Part shown: positions 8,276-14,053 of the stretch, in pieces
Position numbering within the stretch: position 1 is the first letter of the stretch
Layout of the letters: each line of letters starts with the position of its first letter
Source: Spirochaetaceae bacterium
GTDB taxonomy: Bacteria > Spirochaetota > Spirochaetia > Treponematales > Breznakiellaceae
Direction of reading: 5' to 3'
Assembly (NCBI GenBank): GCA_031280705.1
Contig: JAITGJ010000087.1
Coordinates: forward strand, 1-14,250
Length of the DNA: 14,250 nucleotides
The notes under the pieces: generated by a model
What the model was told of the DNA's origin: nothing
Database searches by the model: none
What the model saw: only the letters and a program-made list of their open reading frames with translations
Program-made: the position numbers and the translations under genes

Positions 8276-8740
8276 TTATTCTTTGTTCACCCCAATCCGG
8301 ATGATTTTTTTCTGAGCTTCGGGGCGTTTCCGCACGGAAAGGCTCAAAACGCCGTTCCGGTACCGGGCCGCCACCGATTCAGGATCGGCGTTTTCCGGAA
8401 GGCGGAAGGTCCGGCTGCACGATACCCGCCGCCGTTCGCGGATCAGGTACCTGCCGCCTTCGTCCTTCACGTTCTCGTCCGTTTTCGCTTCAATGGACAG
8501 GCGCCCGTTTTCAAGCTGAACGGAAATATCCTTCTCGTCAAAGCCGGGAAGCTCGGCGTCAATTTCCCAGGCGTTTTCCGATTCACGGATATCCACGGCG
8601 GGAATCCACGCCCCGTTGCGGCCAAAGGACCGGAGGGCGGTATTGCCGGACGGCTCCCCAAAGAAGGAGTCGATGTAGCGATCGAAATCCTCAAGAGCCT
8701 TGTCGATGGCAAAGGGGCGGTACATGGTAACTGCTTTCAT
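8276..8740 (-). CDS. hsp20: Small heat-shock protein, Hsp20/alpha-crystallin family
   Basis: The 154-residue protein has a short N-terminal arm and an alpha-crystallin domain covering roughly residues 45-145. Typical features are WIPAVDIRE, WEIDAELPGFDEKDI, LSIEAK and the closing NGVLSLSVRK, the GVL signature of the family. Length is normal for a bacterial Hsp20. Such proteins form large oligomers in the cytoplasm and hold unfolding proteins without ATP for later refolding by DnaK and ClpB. The ATG at 8740 has GGAGG (8750-8754) seven bases upstream. That site is embedded in a palindrome that may make translation temperature-dependent, and a sigma-54-type promoter lies about 185 bp upstream. 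It is flanked downstream by two hairpins and then by the transglutaminase gene. The family assignment is very secure. Confidence 0.96.
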   Translation of the reverse strand: MKAVTMYRPFAIDKALEDFDRYIDSFFGEPSGNTALRSFGRNGAWIPAVDIRESENAWEIDAELPGFDEKDISVQLENGRLSIEAKTDENVKDEGGRYLIRERRRVSCSRTFRLPENADPESVAARYRNGVLSLSVRKRPEAQKKIIRIGVNKE

Positions 8741-8743
8741 GAT

Positions 8744-8759
8744 AATACCTCCAGGTATT
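8744..8759 (-). promoter_or_regulatory. Palindrome overlapping the hsp20 ribosome-binding site
   Basis: The mRNA reads AAUACCUGGAGGUAUU, a perfect 16-base palindrome. As RNA it would fold into a 6-bp stem with a UGGA loop. The GGAGG Shine-Dalgarno spans the loop and 3' arm, so the fold would partly hide it. Position and weak stability fit a short RNA thermometer, common in leaders of small heat-shock genes. A protein operator is the alternative. Confidence 0.5.
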
Positions 8760-8765
8760 CTTGTT

Positions 8766-8875
8766 CCGTGCCCTACGGGCCACGGTTGCAGAGCTTTTTA
8801 CGCCGTGCCCTCAAGGGGCGGCCCCAACGGGGCGCTGTCCGGCTGCTCCAGGAACCCGGCGCGGGCCGCGGTTCC
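8766..8875 (-). promoter_or_regulatory. Hairpin-rich hsp20 leader
   Basis: Three stems occupy the predicted hsp20 leader. GGAACC-CGGC (8851-8860) pairs with GCCG-C-GGTTCC (8865-8875) with one bulged base. GCCCC (8821-8825) pairs with GGGGC (8829-8833). CCGTGCCC (8766-8773) pairs with GGG-C-CACGG (8777-8785), which has a GTA loop on the transcript strand. A fourth weak stem (8885-8898) lies just after the predicted start. The fold is real in sequence terms; any function in mRNA stability or heat sensing is inference. Confidence 0.45.
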
Positions 8876-8920
8876 GGCAGGTCCCCCGTTTTTACGGGTT
8901 TTACCCTGCATTTATATATA

Positions 8921-8936
8921 AGCAAACTCCGTGCCA
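8921..8936 (-). promoter_or_regulatory. Sigma-54 (-24/-12) promoter for hsp20
   Basis: The minus strand reads TGGCACGGAGTTTGCT, which matches the sigma-54 consensus TGGCACG-N4-TTGC(A/T) at every defined position, with correct GG-to-GC spacing. Transcription would begin near 8910 and yield a leader of about 170 nt before the hsp20 ATG. An AT-rich tract (TATATATAAA) follows immediately. Sigma-54 promoters need an enhancer-binding activator; a candidate palindrome is seen at 9254-9268. Confidence 0.75.
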
Positions 8937-9550
8937 ACTTGCCCGATTATTGCGCTATCTGGAAACGCGGCCCGCCGTGCCGGTACGGGGAAAGGCTATT
9001 TCCGTATCGTCCATGCAAAAAGCACTCATTTTATGGTAGAAAATGATTTTTTGAGCAGTTTTTTCATTACCTGTCTGAAACCGGCCCTTTGAGCGTTTCC
9101 GTCCGGCGGCATGGCGCGATATACGCGCGGACTTTTTGCCCTTCCGCCCGCCGCGCCGTGTCCCCCGTTTGGCGGAAATGTCCCGCACGGGAAACGGCCG
9201 GCAATAAAATGGGTCAAAATTAACTTCGATGGCGCATTTTAGCCGCACACCATGTGTCATAATGACACGATTACTCAACCGGATGGGCCGTCCGGTCAGG
9301 CGCGCCGGAGCGGAATTGTGCCAAAGGTCCCAGCCTCACGGACGGAGAACCTGAAGCGCGCTGGCAGGGGTGAAAAACTTACCGAAAACGCCGCCGGGGG
9401 GTACCTCACGGCGAGAGGAGAATGCGGCACGGGAAGCGGCGTGAGCGCCGCCGCCATGCTCGCTCCGGCTGCCCGCTTTGCGTGTTTTTGCCGCTGGTGA
9501 GTGGCCCCTTCCCCCATGTTCAGGCCTATCCAGAAAACGCGCAAAAGCCC
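8937..9550. other. Gene-free region between thiQ and the hsp20 promoter
   Basis: I see no convincing gene in these 614 bp. Short open frames on both strands lack ribosome-binding sites and look like composition artefacts. What the region does hold is a 15-bp palindrome (9254-9268), a 12-bp TCCCGCACGGGA palindrome (9181-9192), a small GCGGCG-TGAG-CGCCGC hairpin (9436-9451), and an imperfect inverted repeat of 9475-9498 with 9530-9550, just beyond the thiQ stop, that might serve as its transcription end. AT-rich stretches around 9011-9075 and 9200-9240 could hold activator sites for the sigma-54 promoter. Confidence 0.5.
9254..9268. promoter_or_regulatory. 15-bp palindrome, candidate regulator binding site
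   Basis: GTGTCAT-A-ATGACAC is a perfect 7-bp inverted repeat with a one-base centre, in the form of a dimeric transcription-factor operator. It is about 320 bp upstream of the sigma-54 promoter of hsp20, somewhat far for an enhancer but workable with DNA looping. The regulator is unknown. Confidence 0.4.
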
Positions 9551-10552
9551 TTATCCGGGCGGTAAAACGCCGCAAACAGCCGGAACGTTATCGGCGCAAT
9601 ACCGCAGTAAATCCACCGCTATCCAAACGGTTGTTTCACTTCCTTCCGGCGGACAGGGCGCGCGGGAACTCAGGGAAGTACGCAGGATGACCGGCCCGGT
9701 ACGGCCCGGAAGGGAAACCGCAAATTCCAGCGAACGCTCCCGCCCCTCAAAAAAAACCGACTGGAGACGGGCCGGAAGCGGAACGGTTCGCGGTCCGGGC
9801 GAGAGCAGCACCGCATCGCGGGGAATAAGGACGGAGCAGGGAAGCACCGTTCCCGCGCCAAAAAATTCCGCGCCGGAACGGGTTTTCGGCTCAAGAAAAA
9901 CCGCCTCAGGCGGGCCGCTCTCGACAATGCGCCCCGCCTGAACAAAAGCGATACGGTCCGCGATGGCCGCCGCTTCCTCCTGATCGTGGGTTACAAAGAC
10001 AGAAGGAAAATCCGCCGCTTTGAGAAGCTCCCGGAATTCCCGGCGGAGACGGCGGCGCAGGGGGGCGTCAAGGCTGGAAAACGGCTCGTCCAGGAGGAGC
10101 GCGCGGGGCGACGCGGCAAGAGCGCGCGCGATGGCGGCCCGCTGGCGTTCCCCGCCTGAAAGCGTGGCGATTTTCCGCGCGCCGAAACCGGGGAGGTGCA
10201 CCGCCTCAAGCTGCTCCCGGACAATTTCCGCGCGGCGGCGGCCGGGGACGCCCCGGATAAAGGGCCCGTAGGCGACATTTCCCGCCGTATCGAGGTGCGG
10301 AAACAGGGCCAGGTCCTGAAACACCAGCGAAACACCGCGCTTCCAGGAGGGGACGCCGCTCATGTCCCGCCCGCCGATAAGCACCGTCCCCTCGTCCGGC
10401 GCGACAAGCCCCGCGATAATAGTAAGGGCTGTGGTTTTGCCGCAGCCCGACATTCCCGCCAGCACCAGCGTTTCGCCGTCTTCCACCCGGAAATCCATAT
10501 CGAGGCTGAAATTTCCCCAGCGTTTTTTTACGGCGCGGAATTCAAGGGACAA
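9551..10552 (-). CDS. thiQ: Thiamine/TPP ABC transporter ATP-binding protein ThiQ
   Basis: The 333-residue ATPase has all ABC motifs: Walker A GMSGCGKTT (33-41), Q-loop VFQD (Gln79), signature LSGGERQR (131-138), Walker B LLLDEP (Asp155, Glu156) and the switch histidine in VTHD (His189). It energises thiamine uptake through ThiP at the inner face of the membrane. The start is taken as TTG at 10552: AAGGAGG lies six bases before it, and the homology begins right there (LSLEFRAV). The open frame continues upstream to 10693 but only as a shadow of thiP. The gene overlaps the thiP stop by 11 bp, which implies translational coupling. Residues from about 235 on form a TOBE-like C-terminal extension that the shorter (about 230-residue) E. 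coli ThiQ lacks and that is typical of Pot/Fbp-type ATPases. The thiamine assignment rests on the operon and its riboswitch more than on this protein itself. Confidence 0.9.
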   Translation of the reverse strand: MSLEFRAVKKRWGNFSLDMDFRVEDGETLVLAGMSGCGKTTALTIIAGLVAPDEGTVLIGGRDMSGVPSWKRGVSLVFQDLALFPHLDTAGNVAYGPFIRGVPGRRRAEIVREQLEAVHLPGFGARKIATLSGGERQRAAIARALAASPRALLLDEPFSSLDAPLRRRLRREFRELLKAADFPSVFVTHDQEEAAAIADRIAFVQAGRIVESGPPEAVFLEPKTRSGAEFFGAGTVLPCSVLIPRDAVLLSPGPRTVPLPARLQSVFFEGRERSLEFAVSLPGRTGPVILRTSLSSRAPCPPEGSETTVWIAVDLLRYCADNVPAVCGVLPPG

Positions 10553-12266
10553 AGCGGCCCTCCTTCTTTTTTTCCGACAGTAAAAACGCCGCCGCGCATG
10601 ACGCGATGAGCATGGTTCCCGCCGCGCACGCCTCGCCGTAGCGGTAGGCCCCCGCTGCGCGGTACACAAGCACCGGCAGGGTTTCAAAACCATCCGGGCC
10701 GATCAACAGTACGCCGTTAAGTTCGCCCAGGCTGATGGCGGCGGCAAATGCCCACGCCGTGCGGAAGCGGGCCGCGGCAAGGGGAATTTCCACGGTGGCC
10801 AGACGCGCAAACGGCGCCGCGCCGAGCGTCGCGGCGGCGCGGGCGATACCGGCGGGCACATCGCGGTAGCCCTGATACACCGCATTAAAGGCGAACGGGA
10901 GGGCGATAACCGCGTGGAACGCCGCCAGCAGGCCCACGGCAACTATGCCCGAAGGAACCGCGCCGCGCCCGTAAAGGAGATAATACCCAAGGCCAAGCGT
11001 TACGCCGGAAGAAACGAGCGGAAGCGCGGCGGAAAGGCGGAGTGCCCTGCCGAAAAGGCTTTTTTCACCCGCAAAATGCGCGCCGGCCGCGGCGAGCAGG
11101 GCCAACAACGCGGCAAAAGACGCCGAAAGCGCGGCAAGAAAAAGCGAACGGCCCAGCGCGGGAAAAACCCGGAGCGCGGAAGCGGTCCAGTTTTTTAGGG
11201 AAAGCGCCGGCGCGCCGCGCCAGCCCGAACGGACAAGGAAAGACTGAACGGGAATGGCGAGCAGGGGAAGCAAAACAAGCAGAAAAAGCAGCGCCGCGTA
11301 CCCGGCCCGCGCGGCTCCGCTCCCCGCCGTTTCCCGCCCGGGGCGTTCTTCCCCGGCGGCGGCGCGGCCCGTCTCCCGTTCCCGGTGAAAGGCGCGGTCG
11401 GCAAGAATGTACAGAAAAAACACCGCGAGGGAAAACAGTGTTTCTGTTACGGCAAGTATGCCCGCCGTCCTGAAGTCCATGGAAATGCGGGCATGGCGGT
11501 AAATTTCCACCGCCACGGTTGTTACCGCGGGTCCGCCGCCGAGCGCGAGCACAATCGCAAAACTGGTAAAACAGTACAGAAACACGAGCAGGGAAGATGT
11601 CAGCAGTGACGGCGCGGCGATAGGCAGCACCACGGTGAGCGCCGCGCGGAACGGCGAAGCGCCAAGGCTTTCCGCCGCCTGGGCCCAGCTTTTTCGCGCC
11701 GCGGCAATGCCGTCCCCGGCGAGGCGGACCACGATGGGAAAGTTGTAGAATCCGTGCGCGAGAATAACCGCGGCGGGCCGGTACAGGATATTGAGCGGCC
11801 CTGTCTCCGCCCCGGTAACGGTCATAAAAAAACGGTTGAGCCAGCCGGAACGGCCAAAAAACAGCACAAATGCCAGCACCACAAGAACGGGCGGCATGGC
11901 GAAGGGGATGCCCGTCAGGGCGCGGAGAAAACGCCGCTTTACGCCGAACCACGCGCCGGGAAGGCCGAGCAAAAGGGCGAGAAGCGTTGAAAGCAGCGCC
12001 TGTTTCAGCGTAAAAAGCGTAACGGAGAGGGCGCTTCGCGGCAGTGCCGCGTGCGGTAATCCCGCGTGCGGCAGCCCCGCTCCCGGCGCGGTACGGAAAC
12101 CGGCGGAAAGCGACGCGAGCGCGGGAAGCAAAAACAGAAAAAACACGGCAAGAAGCGGAAGCAGCGCGGGAAGGGCGGCGAGCGCGCCGCCTGAGCCAAC
12201 GCCGCCGCCCGGAAATTCGTTCCGCGCTTTTTTTGCCGTTTGGAACCGCGCTCCGGACCGTTTCAT
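10542..12266 (-). CDS. thiP: Thiamine/TPP ABC transporter permease ThiP (fused two-domain)
   Basis: This 574-residue membrane protein has about twelve hydrophobic segments in two homologous halves. Each half carries the loop that contacts the ATPase: AAESLGASPFRAAL near residues 197-210 and AAATLGAAPFARLA near 477-490. Fused permeases of this size match ThiP (E. coli ThiP is about 536 residues) and the related iron permeases. It forms the membrane channel that receives thiamine from ThiB. The ATG at 12266 lies 6 bp after the thiB stop, with a weak GTAGGG just upstream and a better AGGAG further back, so coupling to thiB translation is likely. A hydrophilic Arg/Glu-rich linker (about 293-322) joins the halves. 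Residues 64-77 include a small LPHA repeat arising from two 15-bp tandem units at 12046-12075. Confidence 0.93.
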   Translation of the reverse strand: MKRSGARFQTAKKARNEFPGGGVGSGGALAALPALLPLLAVFFLFLLPALASLSAGFRTAPGAGLPHAGLPHAALPRSALSVTLFTLKQALLSTLLALLLGLPGAWFGVKRRFLRALTGIPFAMPPVLVVLAFVLFFGRSGWLNRFFMTVTGAETGPLNILYRPAAVILAHGFYNFPIVVRLAGDGIAAARKSWAQAAESLGASPFRAALTVVLPIAAPSLLTSSLLVFLYCFTSFAIVLALGGGPAVTTVAVEIYRHARISMDFRTAGILAVTETLFSLAVFFLYILADRAFHRERETGRAAAGEERPGRETAGSGAARAGYAALLFLLVLLPLLAIPVQSFLVRSGWRGAPALSLKNWTASALRVFPALGRSLFLAALSASFAALLALLAAAGAHFAGEKSLFGRALRLSAALPLVSSGVTLGLGYYLLYGRGAVPSGIVAVGLLAAFHAVIALPFAFNAVYQGYRDVPAGIARAAATLGAAPFARLATVEIPLAAARFRTAWAFAAAISLGELNGVLLIGPDGFETLPVLVYRAAGAYRYGEACAAGTMLIASCAAAFLLSEKKKEGRFVP

Positions 12267-12272
12267 GGTTCC

Positions 12273-13322
12273 CTACCGCTCCTGAAACAGGGCCGCCCAC
12301 GCATCAAGCTCGGCCGGGAGGGGCGCGCGCGGAAGCAGGGATTTTTCGCTTTTGGGATTGATGCGGAACGATTCCGGCAGCGGGACCGGCGTTACCGGAT
12401 ACATCCAGTTGGTCAGGGGAATCAATTCCTGAAAGGTGTCTCCGAGCATAAAATCCAGAAACGCTTGTGCGTTTTCACTGTTTTTCGCGGCGCGGAGGAG
12501 GCCCGCGGCCTCGATCTGTACCGGATGCCCTTCTGGAAAAATTGCCGCGCGGAAACGGCTGGTTTTCTCATACTCAAGATGATAGCCGGGACTCGTGGTA
12601 TAGGACAGTACGAGCGGCGCGTCCCCGGCGGTAAAAATGCCGTAACCCGAACTCCAGCCGTCGGCCACGGTAAGGATTGAAGGACGAAGCCGCCGCCAGT
12701 AATCCTGCCACCCCGCGCCGTAGATTTCCTGCGTCCAGGCGAGAAAGCCCAGGCCCGGCGAAGAAGTGCGCGGATCCATTAAAACGATTTTCCCCCGGAA
12801 TTCGCCTTTTGTCAAATCCTCAAGGCTCCGCGGCGGATTTGGTACCGCCTCTGAATCGTACACGATGGCGAAATAACTGTAATCAAACGGCGTAAGGCGG
12901 TATTCCCCGTCAAGCATGAGGCCGGGAAGAATACGATCCGCGCCCGCGGGAACATAGGAGGCGAACAGCCCCGTATCGAGGGCGCGGGACGCAAGATTCT
13001 GATCCAGCCCCAGAATAATGTCCGCGCCCGCCGCCTCTTTTTCCAGCAGCAGACGGGCCAGTAACGCTCCCGCATCGCCGTGATTTACCCAGCGGACCGT
13101 AATGCCGCTTTGCTCATGAAAAAGCCGCGCCGCTTCCGGCCCCGGTCCCCATTCGGAATTGAACGAATCATAGGTCCAGATGACCACTTCGTTTACCGCC
13201 GGTTCCTGTTTCCGGCACGACAGTAATGCTGCCGGGAACAGCAGCAACAGCGCCGCCGCCGTGATGACGGCACGACCCGCGCGCACGGGACGCGCGGACA
13301 GAAAAGAGACAGATTGACGCAT
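12273..13322 (-). CDS. thiB: Thiamine/TPP-binding lipoprotein ThiB (TbpA)
   Basis: The 349-residue protein closely resembles E. coli TbpA/ThiB. Shared stretches include TYDSFNSEWGPGP (50-62), DIILGLDQNL (101-110), PFDYSYFAIVYD (145-156), NPPRSLEDL (162-170), DPRTSSPGLGFL (183-194) and DGWSSGYGIF (221-230). It captures thiamine or its phosphates outside the membrane and hands them to ThiP. The N-terminus is basic, then hydrophobic, ending in lipobox LLSC (Cys36), so it is a lipoprotein rather than the soluble periplasmic form of enterobacteria. The open frame runs back to 13622, but that extension crosses the riboswitch. The ATG at 13322 is correct because AAGGAG (13330-13335) lies seven bases upstream and the signal peptide starts there. 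It is the first gene of thiB-thiP-thiQ and lies directly under the TPP riboswitch. Confidence 0.95.
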   Translation of the reverse strand: MRQSVSFLSARPVRAGRAVITAAALLLLFPAALLSCRKQEPAVNEVVIWTYDSFNSEWGPGPEAARLFHEQSGITVRWVNHGDAGALLARLLLEKEAAGADIILGLDQNLASRALDTGLFASYVPAGADRILPGLMLDGEYRLTPFDYSYFAIVYDSEAVPNPPRSLEDLTKGEFRGKIVLMDPRTSSPGLGFLAWTQEIYGAGWQDYWRRLRPSILTVADGWSSGYGIFTAGDAPLVLSYTTSPGYHLEYEKTSRFRAAIFPEGHPVQIEAAGLLRAAKNSENAQAFLDFMLGDTFQELIPLTNWMYPVTPVPLPESFRINPKSEKSLLPRAPLPAELDAWAALFQER

Positions 13323-13328
13323 GGTTTT

Positions 13329-13342
13329 GCTCCTTGAGCGCA
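13329..13342 (-). promoter_or_regulatory. Mini-hairpin at the thiB ribosome-binding site
   Basis: On the transcript GCTC (13339-13336) can pair with GAGC (13332-13329) around AAG, placing the AAGGAG Shine-Dalgarno in the loop and 3' arm. It may belong to the riboswitch expression platform, but with only four stem pairs it is tentative. Confidence 0.3.
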
Positions 13343-13378
13343 ACAGGAAAGATGTACGGCCCGTAACCGCGTGATTTC

Positions 13379-13474
13379 TCATGCCCCCTACGCCGGCATT
13401 ATCCGGATCAGGTTCAGCGGGTATCATCTCAGGCCCGCGCCGCGGCATTGCCCGCCGCGCGAACCACCCCGTTA
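13379..13474 (-). promoter_or_regulatory. TPP riboswitch (THI element)
   Basis: On the minus strand the conserved THI-box segments appear in order: GGGGTG (from 13470), CTGAGA (13432-13427), ATACCCGC, TGAACCTGATC, CGGATAATGCCGGCG and GTAGGG (from 13392). Between GGGGTG and CTGAGA a long GC-rich optional stem is inserted. It lies about 57 bases upstream of the thiB ATG. Binding of thiamine diphosphate should repress the importer. No intrinsic terminator with a T-run is seen between the aptamer and thiB, so control is more likely at translation start. Confidence 0.95.
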
Positions 13475-13520
13475 CAATTGGTTTGTAAAACGTGTCCGGA
13501 ATCTTCGCTCCGGCAGGTCC

Positions 13521-13549
13521 ACTGTATACGTTCCGCGGCGCATGGTCAA
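13521..13549 (-). promoter_or_regulatory. Probable housekeeping promoter of thiBPQ
   Basis: The minus strand has TTGACC (13549-13544) and TACAGT (13526-13521) separated by 17 bases, close to -35 and -10 consensus. Transcription would start near 13514, about 40 bases ahead of the riboswitch, which is the expected arrangement. Confidence 0.5.
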
Positions 13550-13622
13550 CCTCATCTCTCTCTCTTATCAAAACACGCTGATATACCCCGCTGCCTTTTT
13601 TCAGGGGAGAGATCTGCCCCAA

Positions 13623-13729
13623 GACCAGCCCTGCTGGTCAGGCCGGCATCGCCGGTCCGCGCGGGACGCCCCGCTTTTCCCCGTCCCTTTACTCTGGAAA
13701 ACAGCCGGAAACGGAACAGCCCTGTTCCG
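13623..13729 (+). promoter_or_regulatory. Three hairpins in the leader of the lipoprotein gene
   Basis: GACCAGC-CCT-GCTGGTC (13623-13639), GGCCGGC-ATC-GCCGGTC (13641-13657, one G-T pair) and the 18-bp palindrome CGGAACAG-CC-CTGTTCCG (13712-13729) lie in the divergent gap upstream of the start at 13778. They could be leader RNA structures, operators, or a terminator for something upstream. I could not identify a convincing promoter for the lipoprotein gene in this gap. Confidence 0.45.
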
Positions 13730-13777
13730 CGCCCGGCATCCCATGGGGGGAAACCGGGCAACAACAAGGAGGAAACC

Positions 13778-14053
13778 ATGAAAACGAACCATGGTCTCTT
13801 ATTCGGATTTGCCGTTAAAGCCGCACTGTGTGCGGCAGCATTGGCGGCAATTTTCACTTTTGCGGGCTGCCCTACGGACGGCGACGGCGGCGGCGACAGC
13901 CCAGCGGTACCCTGGGTACAACGCTCTCCATTTCTGGCGAGCAGGTGTATAAAGGGACATGGGATGACCAAACTGGGTCTAAAACAGAAAAGACAACCGA
14001 TGACAAAACGGTTAGCGTCTATTATGGGGGAGGTTCTGGAGGAAGTCCAATAA
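13778..14053 (+). CDS. Lipoprotein gene as read: signal peptide, then frameshift
   Basis: The ATG at 13778 has AAGGAGG (13766-13772) five bases upstream, an excellent ribosome-binding site. The first 40 residues form a lipoprotein signal: basic start, long Ala/Leu core, then FAGC with Cys30, followed by PTDGDGGGD, an Asp/Gly tether. After about residue 42 (near 13902) this frame turns into an unlikely sequence with scattered Met and Lys and stops at 14051-14053. The frame one base back (codons starting at 13906) continues a well-formed protein to the window end. Adding a single C to the CCC at 13900-13902 would join the two as DSPSGTLGTT. Thus the 91-residue product is probably not the native protein. 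I do not recognise the family beyond surface lipoprotein. Confidence 0.6.
   Translation: MKTNHGLLFGFAVKAALCAAALAAIFTFAGCPTDGDGGGDSPAVPWVQRSPFLASRCIKGHGMTKLGLKQKRQPMTKRLASIMGEVLEEVQ

Noticed and set aside
8741..8937. CIRCE (HrcA) operator upstream of hsp20
   Set aside because: No TTAGCACTC-N9-GAGTGCTAA-like inverted repeat is present; the only palindrome is the one at the ribosome-binding site.
8258..9046. 262-codon open frame on the plus strand
   Set aside because: It runs antisense through all of hsp20 and its promoter and has no recognisable domain or ribosome-binding site.
9026..9067. Short minus-strand peptide MKKLLKKSFSTIK
   Set aside because: It looks like a signal-peptide start but ends after 13 codons with only a weak CAGG nearby; too short to support as a gene.
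9310..9323. Second sigma-54-like element, TGGCAC on the minus strand
   Set aside because: The following GC is one base too close to the GG and TTGC is absent, so it fails the spacing rule.
9290..9325. GGTCAGG...CCGGAGCGGA resembling the SRP RNA core
   Set aside because: The invariant GGAAGCAGC part is missing and no flanking long stem is seen.
9252..9500. 82-codon open frame on the plus strand in the gene-free gap
   Set aside because: Its ATG is inside the 15-bp palindrome, with no Shine-Dalgarno and no domain; an overlapping minus-strand frame is equally long.
11065..12300. 411-codon open frame on the minus strand
   Set aside because: Same-strand shadow of thiP in another frame; its product is Arg-rich and lacks transporter features, while the thiP frame has both permease loops.
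13323..13622. N-terminal extension of thiB up to 13622
   Set aside because: The extra 100 codons pass through the TPP riboswitch and likely promoter, and the signal peptide and Shine-Dalgarno fix the start at 13322.
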